Source: Gemmatimonadaceae bacterium (GTDB lineage Bacteria; Gemmatimonadota; Gemmatimonadetes; Gemmatimonadales; Gemmatimonadaceae). Taken from it: DNA of 64,000 nucleotides. This document shows, in pieces, positions 1 to 8,718 of the stretch. The notes beneath the pieces were generated by a model. That model had not been told where the DNA came from, searched no databases, and saw only the letters and a program-made list of their open reading frames with translations. Position 1 is the first letter of the stretch, and each line of letters starts with the position of its first letter. The stretch lies in contig WYBP01000020.1 in NCBI GenBank assembly GCA_011525845.1, positions 1-64,000 on the forward strand, written 5' to 3'. A program made the translations under genes and the position numbers.

Positions 1-1031
1 GCGGCCTTCACGCTCGCCGCGATGTCGAGCACGCCCGCGAGCACGGCGGGCTGGTTGGCGATCACGCCCACGGAGTGGCCGCCGAGGTGCGCGAACCCGC
101 AGAGGATGTTCTGGGCGAAGTCCCGGTGCACCTCGAGGAACTCACCGCCGTCCACGACGTGGCGGAGCACCTCGTGCATGTCGTACGGCTTGTTCGAGTT
201 GTCGGGGATCAGGTCGAGCAGCGCCTCGTCGCGCCGGTCGCGCGGGTCGGTCGCCGCCCCGCGCGGGGGCGCATCGACGTTGTTGGAGGGGATGAAGCGC
301 AGCAGCTGCCGGATGCCCTCCAGGCACTCGAGCTCCGAGCCGGCCGTGAAGTGCGAGACCCCCGACGTGGCCCCGTGGGTGTCGGCGCCGCCCAGCGCCT
401 CCATGGTCACGTCCTCGTGCGTCACCGTCTTCACCACGTTCGGGCCGGTCACGAACATGTACGAGGTGCCGCGCACCATGTACACGAAGTCGGTGATGGC
501 GGGCGAGTAGACCGCCCCGCCCGCGCAGGGACCGAGGATCGCGGAGATCTGCGGCACCACCCCGGAGGCGAGCGTGTTGCGGAGGAAGATGTCCGCGTAG
601 CCGCCGAGGGAGACGACGCCCTCCTGGATGCGCGCCCCGCCGGAGTCGTTGAGCCCGATCACCGGTGCGCCGTTCTGGACGGCGAGGTCCATCACCTTGC
701 AGATCTTGCTCGCGTGCGCCTCGGAGAGCGACCCGCCGAAGACGGTGAAGTCCTGCGAGAAGACGTAGACGATCCGCCCGTCGATCCGGCCGTAGCCGGT
801 GACGACGCCGTCCCCGTACGGGCGCTGGTCGCCGAGGCCGAAGTCGTGCGACCGGTGGGTGACGAAGCGGTCCATCTCGACGAAGCTGCCGTCGTCGAGC
901 AGCGCGTCCAGGCGCTCGCGCGCCGAGAGCTTCCCCTTGTCGTGCTGCGCCTTGAGGCGCGCCTCGCCGCCGCCCAGCTCCGATTCCGCACGACGGCGTT
1001 CCAGCAACTCCAGCTTCTCGCGCATGGACAT
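1..1031 (-). CDS. Acyl-CoA (propionyl-CoA type) carboxylase, carboxyltransferase beta subunit, C-terminus cut by window edge
   Basis: About 343 residues are visible from the ATG at 1031; the rest lies beyond the left edge. The N-terminus (MSMREKLELLERRR) and the biotin-dependent carboxyltransferase blocks are clear: LNDSGGARIQEGV, then GPCAGGAVYSPA and MFVTGPNVVKTV. In this family the subunit moves carboxylate from biotin to an acyl-CoA such as propionyl- or acetyl-CoA in the cytoplasm. The exact substrate cannot be read from the sequence, and the biotin-bearing alpha subunit is not in the window. A second in-frame ATG at 1025 is possible. A TACCTT element seven bases upstream of the first ATG suggests a leaderless transcript. 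Confidence 0.93.
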   Translation of the reverse strand, partial: MSMREKLELLERRRAESELGGGEARLKAQHDKGKLSARERLDALLDDGSFVEMDRFVTHRSHDFGLGDQRPYGDGVVTGYGRIDGRIVYVFSQDFTVFGGSLSEAHASKICKVMDLAVQNGAPVIGLNDSGGARIQEGVVSLGGYADIFLRNTLASGVVPQISAILGPCAGGAVYSPAITDFVYMVRGTSYMFVTGPNVVKTVTHEDVTMEALGGADTHGATSGVSHFTAGSELECLEGIRQLLRFIPSNNVDAPPRGAATDPRDRRDEALLDLIPDNSNKPYDMHEVLRHVVDGGEFLEVHRDFAQNILCGFAHLGGHSVGVIANQPAVLAGVLDIAASVKA

Positions 1032-1038
1032 GGCGCGA

Positions 1039-1044
1039 AAGGTA
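1039..1044 (-). promoter_or_regulatory. Predicted -10 element just ahead of the carboxylase start
   Basis: On the minus strand TACCTT stands seven bases before the ATG at 1031, in the context TACCTTTCGCGCC-ATG. The same layout precedes dapE, clc, the DEDD exonuclease and the GT4 gene. It is read as a promoter giving a transcript that begins at or near the start codon. There is no Shine-Dalgarno sequence in the gap. Confidence 0.5.
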
Positions 1045-1086
1045 GCCGCGGACGACGGACAGTGACAGCCGCCCGGAGGCCCCCGG

Positions 1087-1509
1087 CTAGCGCACGCTGA
1101 ACGCGTTCGAGTAGGCGAGGAGCGTCGTGTCGCCGTCGGAGAACGAGACGCGCACGCGGTGGATCCCCGTGGGGATGCCGAGCGGGACGTAGAACTCCTC
1201 CTCGACCTCGGAACCGCGCAGCAGCGGATAGAGCACGGGCGTGCAGAGCGCGAACGACTCCCACGCATCCACCCACCGGGCGCCGTCGAGCCGCTGGAGG
1301 CGGCCGCCCGAGCAGAGGTTGTAGCGCAGCTCGCGCGGCGCCCGATTCTCGAGGCGCAGCATGATCGATGCGCCCCGCTCGACACTCGCACTCGTCGCCC
1401 GCACCACGGGGAGGAGCTGGTCGGTCGGCTCCGTCGGGCCGTCGTCGCAGGCGGCGGCCGCGAGGGCGGCGAGGGTCAGGGCGAGCAGCGCGCGCGTCGG
1501 TGCGATCAT
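1087..1509 (-). CDS. Small predicted lipoprotein, function unknown
   Basis: A 140-residue protein from ATG 1509. It opens with a short basic stretch, a hydrophobic alanine/leucine-rich segment and then a Cys (AALAAAACDDGPTEPT), which reads as a signal peptide with a lipobox and an acidic, proline-containing linker. The mature part has short beta-rich stretches, including YNLCSGGRLQRLDG and FYVPLGIPTGIHRVRVSF, resembling an immunoglobulin-like or accessory fold of a secreted protein. It contains two further cysteines. I do not recognise a family. It lies between rpsA and the carboxylase gene, with the rpsA terminator just upstream. A longer reading from 1578 would add 23 non-signal residues and is unlikely. 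Confidence 0.7.
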   Translation of the reverse strand: MIAPTRALLALTLAALAAAACDDGPTEPTDQLLPVVRATSASVERGASIMLRLENRAPRELRYNLCSGGRLQRLDGARWVDAWESFALCTPVLYPLLRGSEVEEEFYVPLGIPTGIHRVRVSFSDGDTTLLAYSNAFSVR

Positions 1510-1597
1510 GCGGGGGATCCTCCGCCCTGAGATACCCGCGGAGGCGCCGGAGGTGTCACCGCACGCGCGATCGCGCACGGGGCACGGCCGGACACAC

Positions 1598-1632
1598 GAC
1601 GCCCCGGCCGAGCCAGGCTCGACCGGGGCGTC
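1598..1632 (-). terminator. Long hairpin after rpsA
   Basis: A near-perfect inverted repeat: arm GACGCCCCGG at 1598-1607 pairs with CCGGGGCGTC at 1623-1632, and the loop region itself pairs (CGAGCC/GGCTCG). It begins about 20 bases after the rpsA stop. There is no T-run, so it may act as an RNA end or a Rho-assisted terminator. Confidence 0.6.
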
Positions 1633-1653
1633 GCGGACAGGGTGCCGACGCGA

Positions 1654-3450
1654 CTACTCGTCGTCCTCGATCTCGTCCGGGATCTCCACGACCTCATCCT
1701 CGGTGTGCACCTTGGACGGCTCCGCCGGGCGCTCCTGCCCCTCGGGGATGTCCACGACGCCGAGCACGATGCGGCGGTGGATCGGGTCCACCTCGAGGAT
1801 GCGGACGTTCATCGCCATCCCTTCCCACGCGACGTCGGCCGGGCTCTGCACCTCGGTGCCGGTGACGTTCAGGTGGGAGATCGGCACGAAGCCCTCGATG
1901 TCGTTGCCGACGTCGACCACCACGCCCTTGTCCATCAGGCGGGCGACCTTGCCCGGGAGCTCGGTGCCGACCGGGTAGGTCTCACCGATGCGGAGCCAGG
2001 GATCCTCGGAGGCCTGCTTGAGGCCGAGCGAGATGCGCTTGTTGTCGGAATCGATGTTGAGGATCACGACGTCCACGCTGTCGCCCTTCTTCACCACTTC
2101 CGACGGGTGCTGGACGCGCTTGGTCCAGCTCATGTCGGAGATGTGGATCAGGCCGTCGATGCCCGGCTCGATCTCCACGAAGGCGCCGAACGAGGTGAGG
2201 TTGCGGACCTTGCCGTTGAGGCGCGTGCCGACCGGGTACTTGAGCGGCAGCGACATCCAGGGATCCTGCTCGGTCTGCTTCATGCCGAGCGAGATCTTCT
2301 CCTCGGCCGGATCGACCTTGAGCACCACCGCCTCGATCGTCTCGCCGATGCTGACGAGCTTCGAGGGGTGCCGGACGTTGCGCGTCCAGCTCATCTCGGA
2401 GATGTGCACCAGCCCCTCGATGCCGGGCTGCAGCTCGATGAAGGCGCCGTAGTTCGTGATGGAGACGACCTTCCCCGAGATGCGCGTGCCGACCGGGAAC
2501 TTCTCGGCGACGTCCTTCCACGGGTAGGCCTGGAGCTGCTTGAGGCCGAGCGAGATGCGCTCGCGCTCCCAGTCGATGTCGAGGACCTTGATCTCGAGCT
2601 CCGCCCCGATCTGGACCATCTCGCTCGGGTGCGCGATGCGCCCCCACGACATGTCCGTGATGTGGAGCAGGCCGTCGACGCCGCCGAGGTCGATGAACGC
2701 CCCGAAGTCGGTGATGTTCTTGACCACGCCCTTCCGGATCTGGTCCTTGGCCAGCTCCTTCATGAGCTTCTCGCGCTTGCCGGCGCGCTCGGTCTCGAGG
2801 ATCACGCGGCGCGAGACGACGATGTTGCGGCGGCGCTTGTTGAGCTTGATGATCTTGAACTCGTACTTCTGGCCGAGGAGCTCGTCGATGTTCGGCACGC
2901 GGCGGAGCGCGATCTGCGAACCCGGGAGGAACGCGTCCACGCCCATGAGGTCGACGACGACGCCACCCTTGATCTTCTTGACGAGCACGCCTTCCACCGG
3001 CTGGTCGGACTCGTAGGCGACGCGGATGCGCTCCCAGACGCGCATGAAGTCGGCCTTCTTCTTCGACAGGACGACCGAGCCCTCGTTGTCCTCGAGGTGC
3101 TCGAGCAGGACCTCGACCTCGTCGCCCGCCTTGAGCTCGGGCATGTCCTTGAACTCTTCGAGCGGGATCGTCCCTTCCGACTTGAAGCCGATGTCGAGCA
3201 CCACGAGGTTCTCGCGGATCTCGAGCACGGTGGACTTCACGATCTCCCCTTCCTCGATCGAGGCGAGGGTGCCGTTGTACATGTCCATCATCGCCTCGAA
3301 CTCGTCGGACGAGATCTCGTCCTCGTCGTAGAGCTCGGGGCGGCGGTTGGCGAGGGGGCGGAGCTGCGCGCGCTGGGCGTCGCGCTTCTGACGGGCGATC
3401 TCTTCCGGCGTCAGGGCTTCGGCGTTGGTCTCGGCTTCAGCAACGGTCAT
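1654..3450 (-). CDS. rpsA: 30S ribosomal protein S1
   Basis: 598 residues from ATG 3450, with six S1 RNA-binding repeats at roughly 65-135, 150-215, 235-305, 320-390, 405-475 and 490-560. Repeats 3-5 carry the typical VxxITxxGAFIxL and GLxHISxMSW signatures (for example FGAFIDLGGVDGLLHI). Repeats 1, 2 and 6 are more divergent, as is usual for the ribosome-anchoring and C-terminal repeats. The tail is acidic (EVVEIPDEIEDDE). S1 binds mRNA at the small subunit and helps unfold leaders. In many bacteria rpsA follows cmk; here cmk lies about 1.6 kb upstream on the same strand, separated by the plus-strand clc gene. A strong promoter sits at 3552-3580, giving a leader of about 95 bases. Confidence 0.97.
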   Translation of the reverse strand: MTVAEAETNAEALTPEEIARQKRDAQRAQLRPLANRRPELYDEDEISSDEFEAMMDMYNGTLASIEEGEIVKSTVLEIRENLVVLDIGFKSEGTIPLEEFKDMPELKAGDEVEVLLEHLEDNEGSVVLSKKKADFMRVWERIRVAYESDQPVEGVLVKKIKGGVVVDLMGVDAFLPGSQIALRRVPNIDELLGQKYEFKIIKLNKRRRNIVVSRRVILETERAGKREKLMKELAKDQIRKGVVKNITDFGAFIDLGGVDGLLHITDMSWGRIAHPSEMVQIGAELEIKVLDIDWERERISLGLKQLQAYPWKDVAEKFPVGTRISGKVVSITNYGAFIELQPGIEGLVHISEMSWTRNVRHPSKLVSIGETIEAVVLKVDPAEEKISLGMKQTEQDPWMSLPLKYPVGTRLNGKVRNLTSFGAFVEIEPGIDGLIHISDMSWTKRVQHPSEVVKKGDSVDVVILNIDSDNKRISLGLKQASEDPWLRIGETYPVGTELPGKVARLMDKGVVVDVGNDIEGFVPISHLNVTGTEVQSPADVAWEGMAMNVRILEVDPIHRRIVLGVVDIPEGQERPAEPSKVHTEDEVVEIPDEIEDDE

Positions 3451-3551
3451 GGGTCAAACTCCAGATCGCGGAGGGTTCGGCTCGCCGCGTCGAGGCGTGG
3501 GGACATGGACGGAACCGGACGACGGATTCGCCCGGTTTCGAGTAGCCTTGA

Positions 3552-3580
3552 AGCATACTGGGCTCGTGGCACCGGGTCAA
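3552..3580 (-). promoter_or_regulatory. rpsA promoter (-35 TTGACC, 17-base spacer, -10 TATGCT)
   Basis: Read on the minus strand, TTGACC (3580-3575) and TATGCT (3557-3552) are exactly 17 bases apart, a near-consensus vegetative sigma promoter. Transcription would begin near 3545 and run into rpsA. It lies directly behind the divergent clc start. Confidence 0.75.
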
Positions 3581-3606
3581 CCGCAAAGCACCACCCCCGA
3601 ACGGGT

Positions 3607-3612
3607 TATCTT
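3607..3612 (+). promoter_or_regulatory. Predicted -10 element of clc
   Basis: TATCTT stands seven bases before the ATG at 3620 (TATCTTCCCCGCG-ATG), the spacing seen ahead of several other first genes in this window. It supports both the chosen start and a leaderless mRNA. Confidence 0.5.
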
Positions 3613-3619
3613 CCCCGCG

Positions 3620-5011
3620 ATGCCCGGACCGCTCCCCCCGCTCCTCGACAGGCTTCGGGACCTCGGCCACGCGGCGCGCACCGTGGCCATCCGGCGCTTC
3701 GACGCCCTGGGGCTGCAGGCCGAGGCGACGCTGGTGGTGTTCGCCGTGCCCATCGGGATCTTCACGGCGCTGGCGGTGATCCTGTTCTACCGGGGCATCG
3801 CCCTGGCGCACCTCGGGCTCATCACGGTGCCGGCCCTCCTCCTCCCCGAGCTCGGGCTGCTCGCCTTCCGGCCGATCGTCACGGGGATCGCCTTCGCCCT
3901 CGCCTCCTGGACCATGAAGGTCCTCGGGCGGGGGGACGACGGCCTGAACGTGCCGGACGTCCAGGCCGCGGTCGCCCACCGGGGCGGCCGGATCGCCCCG
4001 CGCCCGGCCCTCGCCCGCACCCTCGCCAGCGCCATCACCATCGGCGGCGGGGGGTCGGCAGGAAGCGAGGGGCCGGTGGTCGTCATCGGGGCGACCCTCG
4101 GGTCCTGGCTCGGGCGGCTCTTCCGTTTCCGTGCCAAGCGGCTGCGCGTGCTCGTGGCCTGCGGCGCGGCCGCGGGGATCTCGGCGGCCTTCAACGCGCC
4201 GCTCGCGGGGGCGTTCTTCGCACTGGAGGAGATCCTCGGCACCTTCGCCGGCGGCTTCTTCTCCCCCGTGGTCGTCTCCGCGGTGATCGCCGCCGTGGTG
4301 GCACGCGGCGTCTTCGGGAGCGGGCCCGCCTTCCCCGTGCCGGGCGAGCTCGGCGCGCTCTCGGGCTGGGAGGTCGCACTCCTCCTCCCCGCGCTCGGCG
4401 TGCTCTGCGCCATCGTGGGCACGCTCTTCGTGCGCACCTATTTCGGGGTGGACGCCGTCGTGCGCTCGGGGCGCATCTCGCCGCGCTTCGCGCCCTGGCT
4501 GGGCGGGGCCGCCGTCGGCATCCTCGTCTACCTCACCGCGGGGGCCGTCGCCGGCGACACGCACATCGCCGCGCCCCTCGACCTCTTCGGCCGGCTCCCC
4601 TGGTGGACGCTGTTCGCGCTCGCCGGCGCCAAGATCCTCGCCACCTCCATCACGCTGAACTCGGGGGGCTCGGGCGGCGTCTTCACGCCCGCCCTCTTCG
4701 TCGGGGCCGCGACGGGCGGCGCTTTCGGGTCGCTCGCCGCGCAGGCGTTCCCCACGTTGGGGATCGACCCCACGCTCTACGCACTCGCCGGGATGGGGGC
4801 GATGGTCGCCGGCGCGACCGGTGCCCCGATCACGGGGATCCTGCTCGTGTTCGAGATGACCCACGACTTCGCGCTCGTGATGCCGCTCATGCTCGGCGTG
4901 GTGGCCTGTCGGCTCGTGATGCGACGCTACGGCACGGAGTCGCTCTACTCCGGATGGCTCAGCCGGCGCGACATCGCGCTGCCGCGCGAGGAAGACCTCA
5001 CGAGCAGCTGA
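3620..5011 (+). CDS. ClC-family chloride channel or H+/Cl- antiporter
   Basis: 463 residues from ATG 3620, with around ten hydrophobic membrane segments. The ion-pathway signatures of the family are all present: GSAGSEGPVV near residue 150 with the gating glutamate, the AFNAPLAGAFFALEE stretch, and GGSGGVFTPALFVGA near residue 355. There is no C-terminal CBS pair, so this is the short form. It would move chloride (or another anion) across the inner membrane. Whether it is a channel or a proton-coupled exchanger cannot be settled. It is the only plus-strand gene in the first 12 kb, divergent from rpsA and convergent with cmk. The frame is open upstream to 3425, but those residues show no family similarity and overlap the rpsA promoter. 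Confidence 0.9.
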   Translation: MPGPLPPLLDRLRDLGHAARTVAIRRFDALGLQAEATLVVFAVPIGIFTALAVILFYRGIALAHLGLITVPALLLPELGLLAFRPIVTGIAFALASWTMKVLGRGDDGLNVPDVQAAVAHRGGRIAPRPALARTLASAITIGGGGSAGSEGPVVVIGATLGSWLGRLFRFRAKRLRVLVACGAAAGISAAFNAPLAGAFFALEEILGTFAGGFFSPVVVSAVIAAVVARGVFGSGPAFPVPGELGALSGWEVALLLPALGVLCAIVGTLFVRTYFGVDAVVRSGRISPRFAPWLGGAAVGILVYLTAGAVAGDTHIAAPLDLFGRLPWWTLFALAGAKILATSITLNSGGSGGVFTPALFVGAATGGAFGSLAAQAFPTLGIDPTLYALAGMGAMVAGATGAPITGILLVFEMTHDFALVMPLMLGVVACRLVMRRYGTESLYSGWLSRRDIALPREEDLTSS

Positions 5012-5047
5012 GGACGTTGGTCCGCGGGTCGAGCGGGGGGCCGGCGC

Positions 5048-5743
5048 TCAGCGCATCACGGAGCGGGCGAGCGCCACGATCCGCTCCACCTGCTCCCGCT
5101 GCGTCAGGTAGGTCGTGTCGATCAGCACCGCCTCGGACGCGCGCTGCGTCTGCGCCTCGTCCTTCGCGTCGCGCCGCACGAGCGCGTCGGTCTCCTCGGC
5201 GATCTCCGCCTCGGTCGGCAGGCGCTCGAAGCGCTGCAGCAGCCGGCGCTTGGCGCGCTCCCAGGGATCGGCCACGAGGAAGATCTTCACCCGCGCCTTC
5301 GGGAAGACCGCGGTTCCCATGTCCCGGCCGTCCACCACGACCGCGTGCCCCTCCGCGGCGGCGCGCACCCGGTCGTTCACCCAGGCGCGCACCCGCGGCA
5401 TCTTCGCGACGAGGGAGACCGCGCTCGTCACCGCACTCCCGCGCAGCTCCTCCTCCGCCGGCGCGCCCTCGAGGCGCGCCTCGAAGCTGCGCTCCCCGGG
5501 CACCAGCGTGACGATCGCCGCGGCGGCGAGCACCCCGTCCTCCGTCCAGCGGCGCGGATCGGGCTCGGCGCGGAGTGCGGCAGCCGTCGCGGCGCGGTAG
5601 AGCGCGCCCGAGTCCACGTGGCGGAAGCCGAGCTCGGACGCCACCCACTTGGCCGTCGATGACTTCCCCGAGGCGGCGGGGCCGTCGATCGCGACCACGA
5701 GCGGGCGGCGGCGCTCAGCGCTGTCGGTGTCGGGCAAGGTCAT
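5048..5743 (-). CDS. cmk: Cytidylate kinase
   Basis: 231 residues from ATG 5743. The P-loop GPAASGKSSTAKW lies near residue 20, followed by the CMP-site HVDSGALYRA. DGRDMGTAVFP and the lid residues RAKRRLLQRF follow further on. It phosphorylates CMP and dCMP with ATP in the cytoplasm. The start overlaps the last 29 bases of aroA, so the two are probably translationally coupled; aroA-cmk is a common bacterial pair. An upstream in-frame start at 5800 would lie deep inside aroA and adds an unrelated basic stretch. It is the last gene of the lysine/shikimate run. Confidence 0.95.
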   Translation of the reverse strand: MTLPDTDSAERRRPLVVAIDGPAASGKSSTAKWVASELGFRHVDSGALYRAATAAALRAEPDPRRWTEDGVLAAAAIVTLVPGERSFEARLEGAPAEEELRGSAVTSAVSLVAKMPRVRAWVNDRVRAAAEGHAVVVDGRDMGTAVFPKARVKIFLVADPWERAKRRLLQRFERLPTEAEIAEETDALVRRDAKDEAQTQRASEAVLIDTTYLTQREQVERIVALARSVMR

Positions 5744-6959
5744 CCCAGAAGGTAGGGTACGAGACCGACGCGTACGACGGGTCGTCGATCGTGACGTCAT
5801 TGCCGGCGACGGCGCCGAGGACCCCGAACGCCATCGCGATGCGGTGATCCGCGTGGGTGCGCACCGTGCCCCGCAGGGGTCGGTCGCTGCCGCGCACGAC
5901 GAGCCCGTCGGGGAGCTCTTCAGCGTCCGCCCCCAGTGCCCGCAGGTTCGCGACGATCGCGCGGATCCGGTCGCTCTCCTTGACGCGGAGCTCCTCGGCG
6001 CCGGTCACGCGGGTCTCCCCCTCCGCGCGCGCGGCCACGCAGGCGAGGAGCGGGAGCTCGTCGATCAGCGCGGGGACCTCATCCGCCGTGATGGTGACGC
6101 CGCGGAGCGCCGATGGCCCGACGGTCACCGATGCGACGCTCTCGCCCCCCTGCTCCGCCGACGCGCCGTACGTGACGCGCGCCCCCATGCGCCGCAGGAC
6201 GCGCAGCGCGCCGATCCGCAGCGGGTTCACGGAGATCGCCTCGATGGTCAGCGGCTCGCTGGCCCCCAGCGCGGCGAGTCCGGCGAAGAACGCGGCGCTC
6301 GAGGGGTCCCCGGGGACCTCGGTGTCGGCCGCGTCGAGGCGCGCGCCGGGGACGAAGCTCACGGCGAGGCCGTCCGTGCGGATGTCCGCCCCACGCGCGC
6401 GCAGCATGCGTTCGGTGTGGTCGCGCGTCGCGGCCGGCTCGTGCACCTCCACAGGCACGTCCGCCACGAGACCGGCGAGGAGGATCGCGCTCTTCACCTG
6501 CGCGCTCGCGACCTCCGAATGCCAGGTCAGGCCGCGGAGCGGTCCGCCACGCACCGTCATCGGCAGCCCGCCGTGCTCGGCGAGCTCGACCCGCGCACCC
6601 ATCGCCTCCAGCGGGCGCGCGACGCGCCGCATGGGGCGCGCACTCAGGCTCGCGTCACCGGTGAACCGAGCGTGCAGCCCTGCGCCCGCGACGATGCCGG
6701 CGAGGAGGCGCGTGCTCGTGCCGCTGTTCCCGCAGTCGAGGTCCGCGGCGGGCGCACGAAGCCCGCGCAGGCCCAGTCCCTCCACGACCACCTCGGCGCT
6801 GTCCAGCGGCGGGATGATCGCGCCGAGGGCGCGCAGCACGCCGGCGGTGGACTCGATGTCCGCCGAACAGAGGAGGCCCCGGATCCGCGAGCGGCCGCTG
6901 CCGAGCGCGGCGAGCATGAGCGCGCGATGGGAGATCGACTTGTCGCCGGGGACGCGCAT
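5715..6959 (-). CDS. aroA: 3-phosphoshikimate 1-carboxyvinyltransferase (EPSP synthase)
   Basis: 414 residues from ATG 6959. The protein opens directly with the substrate-binding motif RVPGDKSISHRALMLAALG. LDCGNSGTSTRLLAG follows near residue 75, and RTHADHRIAMAFGVLG near the C-terminus carries the usual Asp-His-Arg. It joins phosphoenolpyruvate to shikimate-3-phosphate on the route to chorismate. The start lies five bases after the dapD stop, with GGTAGG as a ribosome binding site overlapping that stop. No other shikimate genes are in the window, so this one appears to ride with the lysine genes. Confidence 0.96.
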   Translation of the reverse strand: MRVPGDKSISHRALMLAALGSGRSRIRGLLCSADIESTAGVLRALGAIIPPLDSAEVVVEGLGLRGLRAPAADLDCGNSGTSTRLLAGIVAGAGLHARFTGDASLSARPMRRVARPLEAMGARVELAEHGGLPMTVRGGPLRGLTWHSEVASAQVKSAILLAGLVADVPVEVHEPAATRDHTERMLRARGADIRTDGLAVSFVPGARLDAADTEVPGDPSSAAFFAGLAALGASEPLTIEAISVNPLRIGALRVLRRMGARVTYGASAEQGGESVASVTVGPSALRGVTITADEVPALIDELPLLACVAARAEGETRVTGAEELRVKESDRIRAIVANLRALGADAEELPDGLVVRGSDRPLRGTVRTHADHRIAMAFGVLGAVAGNDVTIDDPSYASVSYPTFWDDLARHRQR

Positions 6960-6964
6960 GCTGC

Positions 6965-7834
6965 CTACCGGAGCCAGGCTTCGAGCGCGGTCGCGAGGTC
7001 CGTCCGCTCGTCGCGGTACTTCACGATCACCGGGGTCTGCAGCGAGAGCCCTTCGCTCGCCGCGAACCCACCCTTCACCGCGCGAGCGCCCGGCACGACC
7101 ACGGCCCCGGCGGGGATCTCCAGCGGCGCGTCCGCCGAGCCGCGGATCACCGTCTCGCGCACGAGGTCGAAGACGGGCGTTCCGCGGGTGAGCACCACTC
7201 CGGCCGCGAGCACCGCGCCGGCGCGCACCACGGTCCCCTCGTACACGCCGCAGTTCCCTCCCACCGTCACGTCGTCCTCGATGATCACCGGGGATGCGTT
7301 CACGGGCTCCAGCACGCCGCCGACCTGCGCGGCCGCGCTCAGGTGCACGCGCGCGCCGACCTGCGCGCACGACCCCACCAGCGCGTGCGAGTCGATCATC
7401 GTCCCCGCACCCACCCAGCTCCCGACGTTCACGTACATCGGGGGCATGCAGACCACGCCCGCGGCGAGGTATGCCCCGCGGCGGATGGTGGAGCCGCCGG
7501 GCACCACGCGGACCTGGTCCGCGAGCGTGAGCGCGCGCGTCGGGTAGGTGTGCTTGTCGAAGAACCGGAAGGGCGAGTCGCCCGCCCCCATCTCCACCAT
7601 GCGTCCCACGCGGAATCCGAGCAGGATCCCGCGCTTCACCCAGGGCACCGCGCGCCAGACGCCGTCCACATCGCGCCGGGCGGCGCGCACCGCGCCGGTC
7701 TCGAGCGCGGAGAGGAGGTCGTTCACGACCTGCTCCGCATCGGGCGGGAGCGCATCCGCAGCGAGTGCGAAGAGCGCCTCCACCTGCCGCTCGAGCGCGG
7801 TCACGTAGGGCGCTCCGTCCGGGGCGCCGGTCAC
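6965..7834 (-). CDS. dapD: 2,3,4,5-tetrahydropyridine-2,6-dicarboxylate N-succinyltransferase
   Basis: 289 residues from a GTG at 7834 that overlaps the dapA stop (GTGA). After a helical N-terminal domain there is a left-handed beta-helix of hexapeptide repeats with the DapD block: YVNVGSWVGAGTMIDSHA, VGSCAQVGARVHLS and GGVLEPVNASPVIIED. It succinylates tetrahydrodipicolinate using succinyl-CoA, which commits the cell to the succinylase branch of diaminopimelate synthesis; the M20 peptidase at the head of the operon fits as the desuccinylase. No later ATG would keep the N-terminal domain. Confidence 0.93.
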   Translation of the reverse strand: MTGAPDGAPYVTALERQVEALFALAADALPPDAEQVVNDLLSALETGAVRAARRDVDGVWRAVPWVKRGILLGFRVGRMVEMGAGDSPFRFFDKHTYPTRALTLADQVRVVPGGSTIRRGAYLAAGVVCMPPMYVNVGSWVGAGTMIDSHALVGSCAQVGARVHLSAAAQVGGVLEPVNASPVIIEDDVTVGGNCGVYEGTVVRAGAVLAAGVVLTRGTPVFDLVRETVIRGSADAPLEIPAGAVVVPGARAVKGGFAASEGLSLQTPVIVKYRDERTDLATALEAWLR

Positions 7835-8718
7835 AGCTCCACCCCCGCGACGGAGAGCGCGGCCTCGAGTGCGGGCTGGTGGCGCGGGTCCATCGGGACG
7901 AGCGGGAGGCGGAGGACGTTCTTGATCCGCCCCATGCGCGCGAGTGCGGCCTTCACCGGGATCGGGTTGGATTCGACGAACGCCGCGTCCACGAGCGGTG
8001 CGAGGCGGTGGTGCCACTCCCGTGCCTCCTCCAGGTCGCCGCGGGCGACCGCGGCGCAGAGCGACGCGCAGGCGCGTGGCACCACGTTCGAGATGACGGA
8101 GACCACCCCTTCACCGCCCGACGTCATCACGGCGAGCGTCAGGCCGTCGTCGCCGGAGAGGACGCCGAAGCCGGCCGGCCGAGCCCGGATGATCTGGTCG
8201 ATCTGCGCCGGGTTCCCCGACGCCTCCTTCACCGCCACGATGTTCGGATGCTCGGCGAGCGCGAGCGTCGTCTCGGCCGCCATGTTGCTCGCCGTGCGCC
8301 CGGGGACGTTGTAGAGCACCACGGGCACGTCGGCCGCGTCGGCGATCGCGCGGAAGTGCGCGAGCAGGCCGCGCTGCGGCGGCTTGTTGTACATGGGCGA
8401 GACGTGCAGCAGGTGCGTCGCGCCCGCCGCCGCGAGCACGCGGCCGGCCGCGATCGCGGCGGCGGTGTCGTTGGACCCGGCGCCGGCGATGACCGGCACG
8501 CGACCCCCCGCGCGCTCCGCTGCGATCCGCACCACGCGTTCACGCTCCGCGAGCGAGAGCGTGACCGCCTCGCCGGTGGATCCCACCGGCACGAGGCCGT
8601 CGATGCCCTCCTGCAGCTGCCAGTCGACCAGCGCGGTGAAGGCGGCCTCGTCGAGGACGCCGTCGGCGCGGAAGGGGGTGACGATCGCGGTGAAGGCGCC
8701 GCGCAGGAGCCGGCTCAT
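7831..8718 (-). CDS. dapA: 4-hydroxy-tetrahydrodipicolinate synthase
   Basis: 295 residues from ATG 8718, whose ATGA overlaps the dapB stop. TIM-barrel aldolase landmarks are intact: PVGSTGEAVTLS near residue 45, VLYNVPGRTASNM with the catalytic Tyr near 135, and VAVKEASGN with the Schiff-base Lys near 163. It condenses pyruvate with aspartate semialdehyde, the first step specific to lysine and diaminopimelate. The length is normal for the family. Confidence 0.96.
   Translation of the reverse strand: MSRLLRGAFTAIVTPFRADGVLDEAAFTALVDWQLQEGIDGLVPVGSTGEAVTLSLAERERVVRIAAERAGGRVPVIAGAGSNDTAAAIAAGRVLAAAGATHLLHVSPMYNKPPQRGLLAHFRAIADAADVPVVLYNVPGRTASNMAAETTLALAEHPNIVAVKEASGNPAQIDQIIRARPAGFGVLSGDDGLTLAVMTSGGEGVVSVISNVVPRACASLCAAVARGDLEEAREWHHRLAPLVDAAFVESNPIPVKAALARMGRIKNVLRLPLVPMDPRHQPALEAALSVAGVEL

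Noticed and set aside
1642-5511. A 1289-codon open frame on the plus strand across rpsA and clc
   Set aside because: It is antisense to rpsA and then crosses clc in another frame, with Arg/His/Asp/Pro-heavy composition and no domain. High GC content leaves such frames open by chance.
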